Source: an uncultured Bacilli bacterium (GTDB lineage: Bacteria > Bacillota_I > Bacilli_A > RF39 > UBA660). From it: a stretch of 31,045 nt of DNA. The translations under genes and the position numbers were made by a program. How positions within the stretch are numbered: the first letter of the stretch is position 1; every line of letters starts with the position of its first letter. This document shows positions 9,120-19,600 of this stretch, piece by piece. Under the pieces are notes generated by a model. That model was not told where the DNA came from. It worked only from the letters and a program-made list of their open reading frames with translations, and ran no database searches. The stretch is from assembly GCA_947631285.1 (NCBI GenBank), contig CANRKS010000004.1, forward strand, positions 1 to 31,045. Direction: 5' to 3'.

Positions 9120-12100
9120 TTATCTGGTATCACTCCTTTTTTGCCTCTTATATAATAAACTTGATAATATTATCAAGGTTATTCCTAATAATATAACTAT
9201 AATTGTACCAATACTTCCTGTGGCAGGTATTTCCCACTTCTCTATTTTATATGTTAATAAACCGTTGTTTCCTAGATAAGCATCAAGAATAGCATCTGAT
9301 CCTATCGTACTTGGATCATCTGCTATTATGGGAAGATAATAGCTCTTTGATGTATTAGTTTTATTATCTTTTTTTCTTAAGATACTTTGATGCAAGTCTC
9401 CTATTCTTAAACCACCTATCTTAGTAGCTAGTACCCAGTTACTTCCATCACCAAGTTTTTCTTTTGGTACTTCTTGATCGTAATCATATGTTTCAGGATT
9501 CTTACCACTTTCATCATACCAACATAAGAAGTCACCTTTAGGTAATCCGCCATTTAATAAACCAGAACCAAATTCTGAACCCTTACGAGATACGATATAT
9601 TGAACTTGTTCTCCTTTGTCTTCTTTTGTTGGCATATAGTAATCTACAACAATATAAAAATAACTATCACTTTTATATTTTTCTTTATTTTCATAAGTAG
9701 CAACATCTGTTTTTAAAGTTACTATATCGCCTTCTTTAAGGCCTTTAGACATTTTTTCTTGAAGTTCTTCTTTACTGTTTAATTCTCCATAATAAGCGTG
9801 TCCTTCAAAGTTTTTAGCTTCATCTGATGATAATTCTTTTAACTCATTATTTTCTACTTTATATGCTTTAGTATATAATTTTAAATTTTTTTGGAAGATA
9901 TAATACCTATTATTCATACTAGGTGATAATGTAAGGAATGCATCACCTTTTGTTCTAGAATCATCTTGTGTATCAGCTGTATATCCATCATAAGTGGTTT
10001 CACTATAATAATTAGAAAAGAAATTTAAATAGTCACCCTCGGTTGTATACTTCTTTAAATATTCTTCGTCTATTTTATCTAAATCTATATCTTTACCGTT
10101 ATTCATCTTTATATCATCAGATAAACCCACTTCATAGAATAGTCTTAACGGGGTTGATTCTTCCTTATTTTCAATATTTGTTTTGTAATAAGCACTACTA
10201 CCATCTGGATTTAATTTTATAGTTACAACTTGAAGTGGTAATGCTGTAGCTGGTATTTCAACATATAATGTTTGATCATTTTCTAATGGCCCAGCATTTA
10301 AGTTTGTATCAACATATATTTTTATATCACTTAATTTATAAGTAACTACCGAATCAAATTCATCTGACTCATCAATTATTTTATAACAATTATTAATAAG
10401 TTCATCTTTTTCATCATTAACTACTTTGTAATATTGTCTTATATAATTATATTTACCATTTCTGACGGATGATTCTATTTCATTTTCACCACTTTTGGTA
10501 ACATACTTTAAATCAGTTTTATTAATTTCATATAATTTACCAAATAATAGTAAATTTTTAACATCTTTGACTTCCATATATTTACCAATTGGGTCGGAAT
10601 AAATTAAATTATCTACAATAGCGAATCTATCATGAGTAGGTACAAACGCAGGTTCTTTAATGTTTTGAACTATTTCATCAAAAGCACTAGCGATTGAGTC
10701 GTGAGTTTCATCAACACTCTTTGGATAAAATGCTTTTGTTACATAATTTATATCAAGATCTTCAATGGATAAGTCATATGGATTATTAACTTTATCACCT
10801 TTTTGTAAATTAGGATAAGTAATGTCGTTATATCTTTTTCTTATAAGATAAGCATTCCCATGATCTGGACCAACTGGTACAGTTGCGGTGTACTCTTTAT
10901 CATTATAAGTTACCTTTCCTGTTTTCATTTGAGTATATAGTCCTGTAAACTCACTATATGCAAGATAAGTTTTTAATTTATCCCTAGCTTCGGTTGAAAC
11001 ACTACCGCTTTTAATTTCTTCCCAAGCTTTTATGGCTGCATCAAGTGACATAATAAGCTCGCTTCCTACAGTATATGGTTTAAATGCTAAATCATCTTCG
11101 GTAAGATTAGCTAAATCAGCATCTGCATTAATGAATCCGTCTTCTTGTAACCATTCAAGATTAAAGTATTTATTAGGATTCATAGTTGCAGCACTTGAAG
11201 AATAGGATTTTAATTCTTTAGCAAATTCATCTTGAGGATCAAGATCAAAATCTTCAGGATTAGCTATATCAACAGAAATAGTATAAATATCACATTCGCT
11301 GCCATATTCTTTAGCAATTATTGCTTTTTCGTATGCAACCATTAATAAGGTAGATAAAAGCATTGCTCCTTGAGTAGAACGGACATCTTCCGCAAACTTT
11401 TGCATGCCCTTTAAGCCTTCCTCACCAGGGTCCATATCTTGCGCTTTTGTACTCCATTTATCGATATCTTTTTCGGGAGTAAATGTTCCAACTGTTAAAC
11501 CTTCACTTAATGTTCCGTCTCCATAACCTAATTGTTCAAAGGTTTCAACGCCATTTTTATTTATAATTTCCGTATACATGTTCCAATCGGAGGTATTTTT
11601 TACATTAGATTCATGGAATACTCCAACATAGGAAGCAAGTTTTGTACCTCTATCGTTTGTAAAACCTCTGGATTCTAAAGTTGGATTAGAATAAGTACCC
11701 TTTAACATATCAGTTGCAGCGCCATCTGTTAACATAACAATTTTAGGCAAATAACCAAATGTATATCCACCAACATTAACTTCTTTTTTGCCTTTTAGCA
11801 ACTCTTGGAAAGCAGCATGGAAACCAGCTTGAATATTTGTTGTATCATTTGTGTACAAATCGAATCTTTCTTTACCACTTTTACTCTCATACGATGTATC
11901 TACAGTAAAATTTTTATTAACATACATTTTGTCAACATAGACAGTACCTTTACCTTGAGTTATATTTGGTTCTTTAGGATCATGTAGTGGAGTATCTGGT
12001 ATTTCTTGAATTGTAGTTTTTGATTCTTGGTCAAGCTTAGATACATTCCAACCGCTTTGTAAATATTGGTAAGGTTCATCTGGACTATTACTTATCGGAT

Positions 12101-12722
12101 AATGTCCCATTGGAATAATTACTTTTGCTGTACTTGCGCTGGTTTTATCGACTGATCCATTATTATACCAGCTATCAGATCCATCGCCAAATAAAACAAC
12201 AGCTATTTCATTATATTGACTAGCTCTCATTAACGAATCTATTGCTTTATTTGTAGCTTCAACGGTATGTGCAGAACGTGTTTCTTCCCATTCTTTACTG
12301 TTTTTATACATGGATGCTGAATTATCAATAACAATAATAGTTCTTGCAGGAGGTAAGCCAATCCATGCTTGACTACTTCCTAACGCTGAAAAGACATGCA
12401 AGAAGTCACTATTATTAGTTATAGTACCAGTATATCCATCAGTTTCTTTATCTAAAGTGATGCTTTCTCTAAAAACTGATTTATCTGACCAAACACGACC
12501 TGCGTATCTTGAACCATTTTCATCATTTATTAAGTGGCTAATATAATCATCAGTTGTATCTTGATCAACTTCGTATTTACTATTTCTTAACTCGCTACTA
12601 GCCGCTAGGATTGTTGGAGAAAAGAGAAAAATCACTTGCGAAATACACAATATTAAACATATTGCATCACAAAAAATTTTAATAAAAGGTTTTCGCTTTT
12701 TATTAACTATTTTCTCTTTCAT
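9120..12722 (-). CDS. VWA surface protein 3 (IPATGS anchor), IGLPP subtype
   Basis: 1200 residues from the ATG at 12722, which lies 8 nt after AGGAG. A GTG codon three codons earlier is also in frame but sits inside the ribosome site. With protein 5 it forms a distinct subtype: the VWA opens with SSQAWIGLPPARTIIVIDNSASM (read from about 117, D133 in the metal site), continues with QYNEIAVVLFGDG, has T in TTNIQAGF and ends with LTDGAATD. The downstream region also matches protein 5 (SGPLENDQ, NPDGSSAYY). Second metal-site serine follows Ala (DNSAS), as in some functional VWA domains. The tail IPATGS (1165-1170) keeps the sortase Thr. The cytosolic tail is short (YKRQKRSDTR). Its promoter has the longest tract (G10), so it is predicted to be the least active copy. 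Confidence 0.87.
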   Translation of the reverse strand: MKEKIVNKKRKPFIKIFCDAICLILCISQVIFLFSPTILAASSELRNSKYEVDQDTTDDYISHLINDENGSRYAGRVWSDKSVFRESITLDKETDGYTGTITNNSDFLHVFSALGSSQAWIGLPPARTIIVIDNSASMYKNSKEWEETRSAHTVEATNKAIDSLMRASQYNEIAVVLFGDGSDSWYNNGSVDKTSASTAKVIIPMGHYPISNSPDEPYQYLQSGWNVSKLDQESKTTIQEIPDTPLHDPKEPNITQGKGTVYVDKMYVNKNFTVDTSYESKSGKERFDLYTNDTTNIQAGFHAAFQELLKGKKEVNVGGYTFGYLPKIVMLTDGAATDMLKGTYSNPTLESRGFTNDRGTKLASYVGVFHESNVKNTSDWNMYTEIINKNGVETFEQLGYGDGTLSEGLTVGTFTPEKDIDKWSTKAQDMDPGEEGLKGMQKFAEDVRSTQGAMLLSTLLMVAYEKAIIAKEYGSECDIYTISVDIANPEDFDLDPQDEFAKELKSYSSSAATMNPNKYFNLEWLQEDGFINADADLANLTEDDLAFKPYTVGSELIMSLDAAIKAWEEIKSGSVSTEARDKLKTYLAYSEFTGLYTQMKTGKVTYNDKEYTATVPVGPDHGNAYLIRKRYNDITYPNLQKGDKVNNPYDLSIEDLDINYVTKAFYPKSVDETHDSIASAFDEIVQNIKEPAFVPTHDRFAIVDNLIYSDPIGKYMEVKDVKNLLLFGKLYEINKTDLKYVTKSGENEIESSVRNGKYNYIRQYYKVVNDEKDELINNCYKIIDESDEFDSVVTYKLSDIKIYVDTNLNAGPLENDQTLYVEIPATALPLQVVTIKLNPDGSSAYYKTNIENKEESTPLRLFYEVGLSDDIKMNNGKDIDLDKIDEEYLKKYTTEGDYLNFFSNYYSETTYDGYTADTQDDSRTKGDAFLTLSPSMNNRYYIFQKNLKLYTKAYKVENNELKELSSDEAKNFEGHAYYGELNSKEELQEKMSKGLKEGDIVTLKTDVATYENKEKYKSDSYFYIVVDYYMPTKEDKGEQVQYIVSRKGSEFGSGLLNGGLPKGDFLCWYDESGKNPETYDYDQEVPKEKLGDGSNWVLATKIGGLRIGDLHQSILRKKDNKTNTSKSYYLPIIADDPSTIGSDAILDAYLGNNGLLTYKIEKWEIPATGSIGTIIVILLGITLIILSSLLYKRQKRSDTR

Positions 12723-12754
12723 CTGGGGCACTCCTATATTTATTATATATAAAA

Positions 12755-12786
12755 ATTATACCCCCCCCCCGGTCAACATCTGTCAA
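12755..12786 (-). promoter_or_regulatory. Promoter of VWA gene 3 with G10 spacer tract (20 bp)
   Basis: -35 TTGACA at 12781-12786, spacer GATGTTGACC plus ten G (12761-12770), -10 TATAAT at 12755-12760. A 20-bp spacer is expected to be essentially off for a sigma-A promoter. The leader reads TGCCCCAG before ATG, one base shorter than in the other copies. Confidence 0.8.
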
Positions 12787-12857
12787 CTGTTAATAACTTC
12801 TGTAATTGGGGGGCTAGTGCGAAAAATTAATTTTTTTGTGAAAATAGTTTTGGATTT

Positions 12858-15800
12858 TTAATTTGTTTTATCTGTTATCACTCCTCTTTTGTGCCTCTTA
12901 TATAATAAACTTGATAATATTATCAAGGTTATTCCTAGTAAAATAATTATAATCGTGCCAATACTTCCTGCAGCTGGTATTTCCCACTTTTCTATTTTAT
13001 ACGTTAATAATCCATTATTACCTAGATAAGCATCTAGAATGGCATCATATCCTTCAGTAGTTAAATCATCTGCTATTATAGGAAGGTAATAACTCTTTGA
13101 TGTATTAGTATTATTATCTTGTTTTCTTAAAATACTTTGATGCAAGTCTCCTATTCTTAAGCCACCTATCTTTGTTGCTAATACCCAAGTGCCTGATGAT
13201 TTCGTATCTTCAGGAATATTTGCACTAAAGTCAAATGTTTCTTGATTTCTGCCTGATGCATCTATCCATGATAAGAAATCACCCTTAGGTAATTTCGCTC
13301 CTGGATTTTCAGCAATTCCAGAACCGAATTCTGAGCCTTTTCTTGCTACAACATATTGGACCTGTTTACCTTTATTATCTTCGGTTGGCACAAAGTAATC
13401 TATAGCAAAATAATAGAAATCATCCGAACTAGGATCTGTTCCGTATGAAACAGTATCACCACTTAGGAATATAATATCTCCTTCTTTTAGTTCATTTTTT
13501 TCAAATGCTTCTTTTATTGATTTTAAACCAGTTTCATCTGGTTTATTGTCTTCAGTTTTTCCGTCATATACGCCATCAAAATCAGCACCTTCAAAGTTCA
13601 GAGGATCACTTTCTTCTTTAACTTGGCCGTCGGCACCAATGATATAAGCATGAGAATATATCATTAAATTCTTTTGGAAAACATAATATCTATTTTTCAT
13701 ATTAGGTGAAATACTTAAAACTGTATCTCCTTTCGTTCTAGCATCTTCTTGAGTATCAGCTGTATATCCATCATAAGTAGTAGCACTATAATAATTAGAA
13801 TAGAATGATATTTCATCATTTTCATTTGTATATTTCTTTTTATACTCTTCACTTATTAAATCTAGATCTATATCTATTCCATTATTAAATAGTAGTGCAT
13901 CTTGGATACCTACACCATAGAATAATCTTAATGGGGTTGATTCTTCTTTTTCTTCAATATTAGTTTCATATTTACTAACTTCGTTATGTCCAATTAATGT
14001 TACACTTACTATTTGCAATGGTAAAGCATTAATTGGAATATCAACATACAAAGTATTATCTGTTTTTAAACCAGTATCATCTTTTAAATTACTAGTATCT
14101 TCATTCCATATTTTTATATCACTTAAACTATATTTAGTACTTTCACCATTATAGCAAGGGTTCGTTTTAAATTTATTACTATCTGAATCAGTAAATTCAT
14201 AGAAAGTATAAATGGTATTTTTTTGATTTTCATTTAGAGATGTACTAGAAGTCATGTTTGGATATAAACTTTTAAATGTACTTTCATCAATATAATAAGT
14301 ATCACCACTATCCCAATTACCATTCTCTTTGTAATTTCCTTTTGTGTCATACCAACCAGCTTTAAAACTTCCATTATTTAAATGCTTTTGAATAAATTGG
14401 TAATCAAAAACTTTTGTTTTATTTAAGTAGTGAAGTTCTCCAAATAGAAGCATTGCCATATCATAGGTTTGATTATCAATGGTTATTCCATTATCTTTTA
14501 TTTCCATATATTTTCCTAATGGATCCATATAGCTAACTGAATTTTCATTTCCTAAATCATTCATTCCATCAACCGGAGCGAATGCATTTCCGGCAACAGA
14601 TTCAACAATATTGCTTAAAACATTACCAATGTCTTCAAAACCTGTACTATAGAAGTTACCACTAGGAACATAATTGATATTCTTTTTAATAGCTTCTACA
14701 TTTATTTTATTAGACCATTCTTTATATTTATCTTGTGCATAGGCTCCACTATTATCAGTTAAATGACTTTGCAATGCTTTAATAGAAATGATAATATCAT
14801 TGCCTGAACTATTAGCACTTGTTGTATTTAACGAAAAAGTTTTGTCAACACCTTTGCTTTCATCACTAAGCCATAATTTATATAATTCATAAGCCGTATC
14901 AATAAATTTTGCTCCACTATCTTTAGCAGTTAATTTACCGCTATCAGTTTCACTACTATCAGCTAAATCTGTAAAATATCTTGATGGATTTAATATGGCA
15001 TTAAGTGTTCCCTTTATTTGAGTATCTTCCATATTCGTATAATCAGCTGAATCACTAGCATAAATTGAATAACAATTTAGGGATGGCAAATTACCAGATA
15101 AATCAGTAATTCCACTACTTGTATAGTAAGCATCTACAGCAGATTTATAATAAGCAGCCGTCATCAAAGTTTGGAAGATAACTGGTGCTGCATCACCCAA
15201 GCCTGATAGTTGACTAGCATTATAATGGTTGATATTTTCTAACTCAGATGAATTTGTACTATTATATGCTAAGTCATAATTCCAATTAACGTTGTTCCAA
15301 TTACTAAAAGTTTTTTCCCACATTTCTGGTGATTTAATTTCACATTTTGGAAGTTCATTTTCACAATCTTGAGAATCAGGTTCGCATTCTGAAAATTCAT
15401 CTTCATCAATTGGCAAATTAACACTACATTCTGGAGATTCATACTCTGAGGAATCAACCTTTACTTCATTTTGAATCCAAGCAAGATCACTTGCTTGTCC
15501 ATCTGTTAAATGAATTAAGGTTGGAAGACGAGGATACTCACTACTTTTATCATCTGTCTTCCAAGTAATTTCATTATTATTGGTAATAAATTGGTCCATT
15601 GCAATAGCTAAACCCGCTTGTTGGTTGGTAATATGTCCAACATGATATGGATCTTTTTCTGTTCCTGATCCACTTGTTTGACCACCAGTACCTTCATATT
15701 CTCGATTACCATTTCCTTGCATATTGTGAACTTTATTACTTGTTTCACCTGCGTTATCACCATAATACGTTTTAGTTACATTTTCTTTATTTTTAACTGT

Positions 15801-16496
15801 TGCGGTTAATTTAAAATGCAACCCTTGCGCTTTTGATGGATCAGTACCGCCATATAAATCTTTATATTCAACTTTTAAAAATGGAGTATTATTATCTTTT
15901 GTATAATGACCTAAAGGTACTAAGATAGCGGCTGTAGAGCCATAAATGGCTATGCCAAAACGAGAGTCAGGACTTTTTTCTAATAATGTGTTAATTGATA
16001 TGTTTACTTGCTCGATCGTTTTATACATTGGTGTTTGTTCAAAATTTTTTTTAGTAGCATAACCATTTTCAACTTTACCCATAGATCCAGAAACGTCTAA
16101 TAAAAACATAACGTCTAATTGAGTCGGTTGCGTTATCTTTAAACTACTACCTAATACAGAGAAAGCATGTAAAAAGTCACTATTGTTAGTGATGGTTCCT
16201 TCATAACCATCTGTGTCATTATCTAAAGTAATCCCTTCTCTAAATACTGATTTATCTGTCCATATACGTCCTGCATATCTTGATCCATTTTTAGCATTAA
16301 TCATATGAGTTATATAATCATCAGTTGTATCTGAGTCTACCGCATATGTACTATTTCTTAAGTTACTACTAGCCGCCAAGATTGTTGGAGAGAATAGAAA
16401 AATAATTTGCGTAACACATAGTAGTAAGCAAATTAATTTATATATTTTTCTTTTAAATTTATTTTTGATTTTATCAACTATTTTCTCCTTCATCAT
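12858..16496 (-). CDS. VWA surface protein 4, with Cys-rich acidic insert
   Basis: 1212 residues. The signal peptide region differs from copies 1-3 (about 17-41, LICLLLCVTQ) but the head after cleavage is conserved. The VWA metal site is DVSGSM (D134), T in ITNQQAGLAIAM, and LTDGQASD. Directly after that loop comes a short acidic segment with four cysteines, running from about YESPECSVNLP to PKCEIKSP, found in no other copy. The VWA subtype is intermediate: SGS as in 1 and 2, but a TDGQASD loop of its own. The C-terminal module and tail match proteins 3, 5 and 6. The anchor reads IPAAGS (from 1173), lacking Thr, with tail YKRHKRGVITDKTN. A single membrane helix should still hold the protein in the membrane. 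Confidence 0.87.
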   Translation of the reverse strand: MMKEKIVDKIKNKFKRKIYKLICLLLCVTQIIFLFSPTILAASSNLRNSTYAVDSDTTDDYITHMINAKNGSRYAGRIWTDKSVFREGITLDNDTDGYEGTITNNSDFLHAFSVLGSSLKITQPTQLDVMFLLDVSGSMGKVENGYATKKNFEQTPMYKTIEQVNISINTLLEKSPDSRFGIAIYGSTAAILVPLGHYTKDNNTPFLKVEYKDLYGGTDPSKAQGLHFKLTATVKNKENVTKTYYGDNAGETSNKVHNMQGNGNREYEGTGGQTSGSGTEKDPYHVGHITNQQAGLAIAMDQFITNNNEITWKTDDKSSEYPRLPTLIHLTDGQASDLAWIQNEVKVDSSEYESPECSVNLPIDEDEFSECEPDSQDCENELPKCEIKSPEMWEKTFSNWNNVNWNYDLAYNSTNSSELENINHYNASQLSGLGDAAPVIFQTLMTAAYYKSAVDAYYTSSGITDLSGNLPSLNCYSIYASDSADYTNMEDTQIKGTLNAILNPSRYFTDLADSSETDSGKLTAKDSGAKFIDTAYELYKLWLSDESKGVDKTFSLNTTSANSSGNDIIISIKALQSHLTDNSGAYAQDKYKEWSNKINVEAIKKNINYVPSGNFYSTGFEDIGNVLSNIVESVAGNAFAPVDGMNDLGNENSVSYMDPLGKYMEIKDNGITIDNQTYDMAMLLFGELHYLNKTKVFDYQFIQKHLNNGSFKAGWYDTKGNYKENGNWDSGDTYYIDESTFKSLYPNMTSSTSLNENQKNTIYTFYEFTDSDSNKFKTNPCYNGESTKYSLSDIKIWNEDTSNLKDDTGLKTDNTLYVDIPINALPLQIVSVTLIGHNEVSKYETNIEEKEESTPLRLFYGVGIQDALLFNNGIDIDLDLISEEYKKKYTNENDEISFYSNYYSATTYDGYTADTQEDARTKGDTVLSISPNMKNRYYVFQKNLMIYSHAYIIGADGQVKEESDPLNFEGADFDGVYDGKTEDNKPDETGLKSIKEAFEKNELKEGDIIFLSGDTVSYGTDPSSDDFYYFAIDYFVPTEDNKGKQVQYVVARKGSEFGSGIAENPGAKLPKGDFLSWIDASGRNQETFDFSANIPEDTKSSGTWVLATKIGGLRIGDLHQSILRKQDNNTNTSKSYYLPIIADDLTTEGYDAILDAYLGNNGLLTYKIEKWEIPAAGSIGTIIIILLGITLIILSSLLYKRHKRGVITDKTN

Positions 16497-16531
16497 ACCG
16501 GGGCACTTCCTATTTTATATTATATATAAAA

Positions 16532-16562
16532 ATTATACCCCCCCCCGGTCAACTTCTGTCAA
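16532..16562 (-). promoter_or_regulatory. Promoter of VWA gene 4 with G9 spacer tract (19 bp)
   Basis: -35 TTGACA at 16557-16562, spacer GAAGTTGACC plus nine G (16538-16546), -10 TATAAT at 16532-16537. Ribosome site is AGGAAG rather than AGGAG. Confidence 0.8.
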
Positions 16563-16610
16563 CTGTTAATAACTTCAATAATTGGGGTTAGTGCGATGAA
16601 TTTATTTTTT

Positions 16611-16627
16611 TTGAAAATAGTTTTCAA
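16611..16627. repeat. Perfect inverted repeat downstream of VWA gene 5
   Basis: TTGAAAA and TTTTCAA arms around a TAG loop, 4 nt past the stop of VWA gene 5. It is identical to the copy at 20529-20545. It is followed by an A run on the transcribed strand, so any terminator role would be weak. Confidence 0.6.
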
Positions 16628-16630
16628 TCT

Positions 16631-19600
16631 TTAATTTGTTTTATCCGGTATCACTCCTTTTTTGTGCCTCTTATATAATAAACTTGATATTATAATCAAG
16701 ATTATTCCTAATAACGTAATTATAATTGTGCCAATGCTTCCTGCTGCTGGTATTTCCCACTTTTCTATTTTATATGTCAATAGACCATTGTTTCCTAAAT
16801 ATCCACTCAGAATAACATCTGATCCTTTAGAACTATTAGCATGAGAAATAACTGGTAAATAATAACTTTTTGATGTACCAGTTTTATTGTCAGTTTTTCT
16901 TAAAATACTTTGGTGTAAGTCTCCTATTCTAAGTCCACCTATCTTTGTTGCTAGTACCCAATTTCCATCATTTTTCTTATCATCGGGTATGTTGGTATTA
17001 TAATCATAAACTTCATTATGTTTTTCTGATGCATCAATCCATGATAAGAAATCACCTTTAGGTATAATATTACCTTCATCTTGTAGAATGCCTGATCCAA
17101 ACTCTGATCCTCTTCTTGCTATAACATATTGAACTAATTCTCCTGTATTATCAGGAGTTGGCATATAATAATCTATAGCAAAATAATAAAAATCATCAGA
17201 ACTTGGATTTGTTCCATATGGAACAGTATCACCACTTAGAAATATAATATCTCCGTCTTTTAGTTCTCCTTTTTCAAATGCTGCTTTTATTGAAGCTAAG
17301 CCTTCGGCATTCGGTTGATTATTTTCAGTTTTTCCATTATATACACCATCAAAGTCAGCTCCTTCAAATAATAAAGGATTATTTTCTTTTTCTACTTCAC
17401 CATTTTCTTCAATAACGTAAGCATAGTCATATAATTTTAAATTTTTTTGGAAAATGTAATATCTATTTTCAACACTAGGAGAAATACTTAAAACAGCATC
17501 ACCTTTTGTTCTGGCATCATCTTGAATATCAGCTGTATAACCATCATAAGTAGATTCACTATAATAATTAGAAAAGAAATTTAAATAGTCACCCTCGGTT
17601 GTGTATTTTTTTAAATATTCTTTATCTATCTTGTCTAAATCGATATCTTTATCATTATTCATCTTTATGTTATCAACGACTCCAACTTCATAGAATAATC
17701 TTAATGGCGTTGATTCTTTCTTATTTTCAACATTTGTTTGGTAATAAGCACTACTACCATCTGGATTTAATTTTATAGTTACAACTTGAAGTGGTAAAGA
17801 TAAGACAGGAATTTCAAAATGTAATTCCTGGTCATTTTCTAATGGACCACTTTTTGTTTTAGTATCAACATATATTTCAAAATCACTTAAATTATAAGTA
17901 ACTACTGAATCATATTCATCTGATTCATCTATTACTCTATAGCAATCGTTAACTAATTTATCTTCTCCATTATTTACAATTTGATAATATTGTCTTTTAT
18001 AATCATATTTACTAGGTTTAGTATCATATTCTTTTTCTTCATCATTTTCTATAACAACATATTTAACATCTGTTTTTTTGATATCATATAATTTACCAAA
18101 TAATAGTAAATTTTTAACATTTTTTACTTCCATATATTTGCCAATTGGATCTGAATATGATAAGGTGTCATTTTTAGAGAAGTTGTCATGAGTTGGAGTG
18201 AAAGCAGGTTTTTTAATGCTTTCAACTATTGTATCAAAAACTTTTTCTATACTATCTCCATCAGTTGATGAAGAAGAAGCATAATATGATTCAGTAACGT
18301 AATCATAATCTAATTTTGTTAAATCAATATTATGATCATCAGTTTCAGTTGGAATAAAGAAATCTTCGTTTATTTTTAGTTCACCACCAACACGGAAATA
18401 AGTATCGTGTCCTGGTCCAGGGAATATACCTTCATTTGAGAAATCACTTTGTGCTCCAGTTCCTGTTAATTCATATGTTGATTTAACACCCAAGCCTAAT
18501 TTTCCGTTGTAGTAATATTCGCCATTTTTATAAGTTTTAATTTTATTTTTTATGTTATTTGATTTTAAATTATAACCACTTGTAATTCCACGATAAGTTG
18601 TAATTCCACCATTTTTATTCCAACTCTCAAAATCGCCTTTTACATAAGCATCCCATGCATTTCTTGCTTTTAAAATGCCTTCAACTGTTTTGTCGGCAAC
18701 CGTATAGTCATCATAAAAAGTATTATTTTCATCTGATGTTTCATTTAATAGAAAGCCTTTATCAATTAAAAATTGCTTATTAAAATATTTACCTGGGTCC
18801 ATCATAAATGGATTACTACTAATTTCATTTCCCTCATTTTGATTTTTGGTATTTACATATCCTGCTTTATAATCATCTTTTGATGGATCATCCATATCTA
18901 CACTAATTGTATATATATCCCAATCGTCTTCTACTTTATAAGCATTTTTAACTACTTGTTTATAATACGAAGCTGTTAACAAATAACTGAAAAGCATATA
19001 TGCTTGAGAATCACGGTAATTATTAGCAAAGTTTTGTGCAGCTATTAAACTATCTTCTGTAATATGAGTAGATTTTATTTCATTGCCATCTCTACTTTTA
19101 TAGGTATATTCCTCAAAAGAAAATAGTTGATTATCATCTAAATCAGCGCTAGCCACAAGTTCAAAATTTGATCCAATATATGGTAAATTATCTATGTTTT
19201 TAATTGGATTACCTTCACTATCGAATATTGCTAAAAATTGGTTCCATGCTGTATTATTATGATCACTATGTGATCCTCTAGTATCATTTTTACCTATAAA
19301 AGAAGTACCTTTATAACTAAATTCGTTCAAATAGCCTAAATGACTAATAAGATATCCGTTTTCATCAGTTTTTGGATTTAGCCAGCTTTTAAGACTATCA
19401 GTAGCAGCACCATCTGTAAGTAATACAAGAGATGGAACACAATTATATTCAGTTCCAGCTATTTTAAGTGTTTTTTCAGCTTTTAATAATTCTTGCATGC
19501 CTTGATAAATTCCAGCTTGGATGTTTGTAGTTCCATTTTTATATGTCGTATATTTTTTGTCACCACAGTTATTCCAACCATTCCATTTTTCACTATCGAA

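Noticed and set aside
15269..15457. 62-codon minus-strand frame inside VWA gene 4
   Set aside because: It is an out-of-frame shadow of the Cys-rich acidic insert, with repetitive composition caused by the host reading frame.
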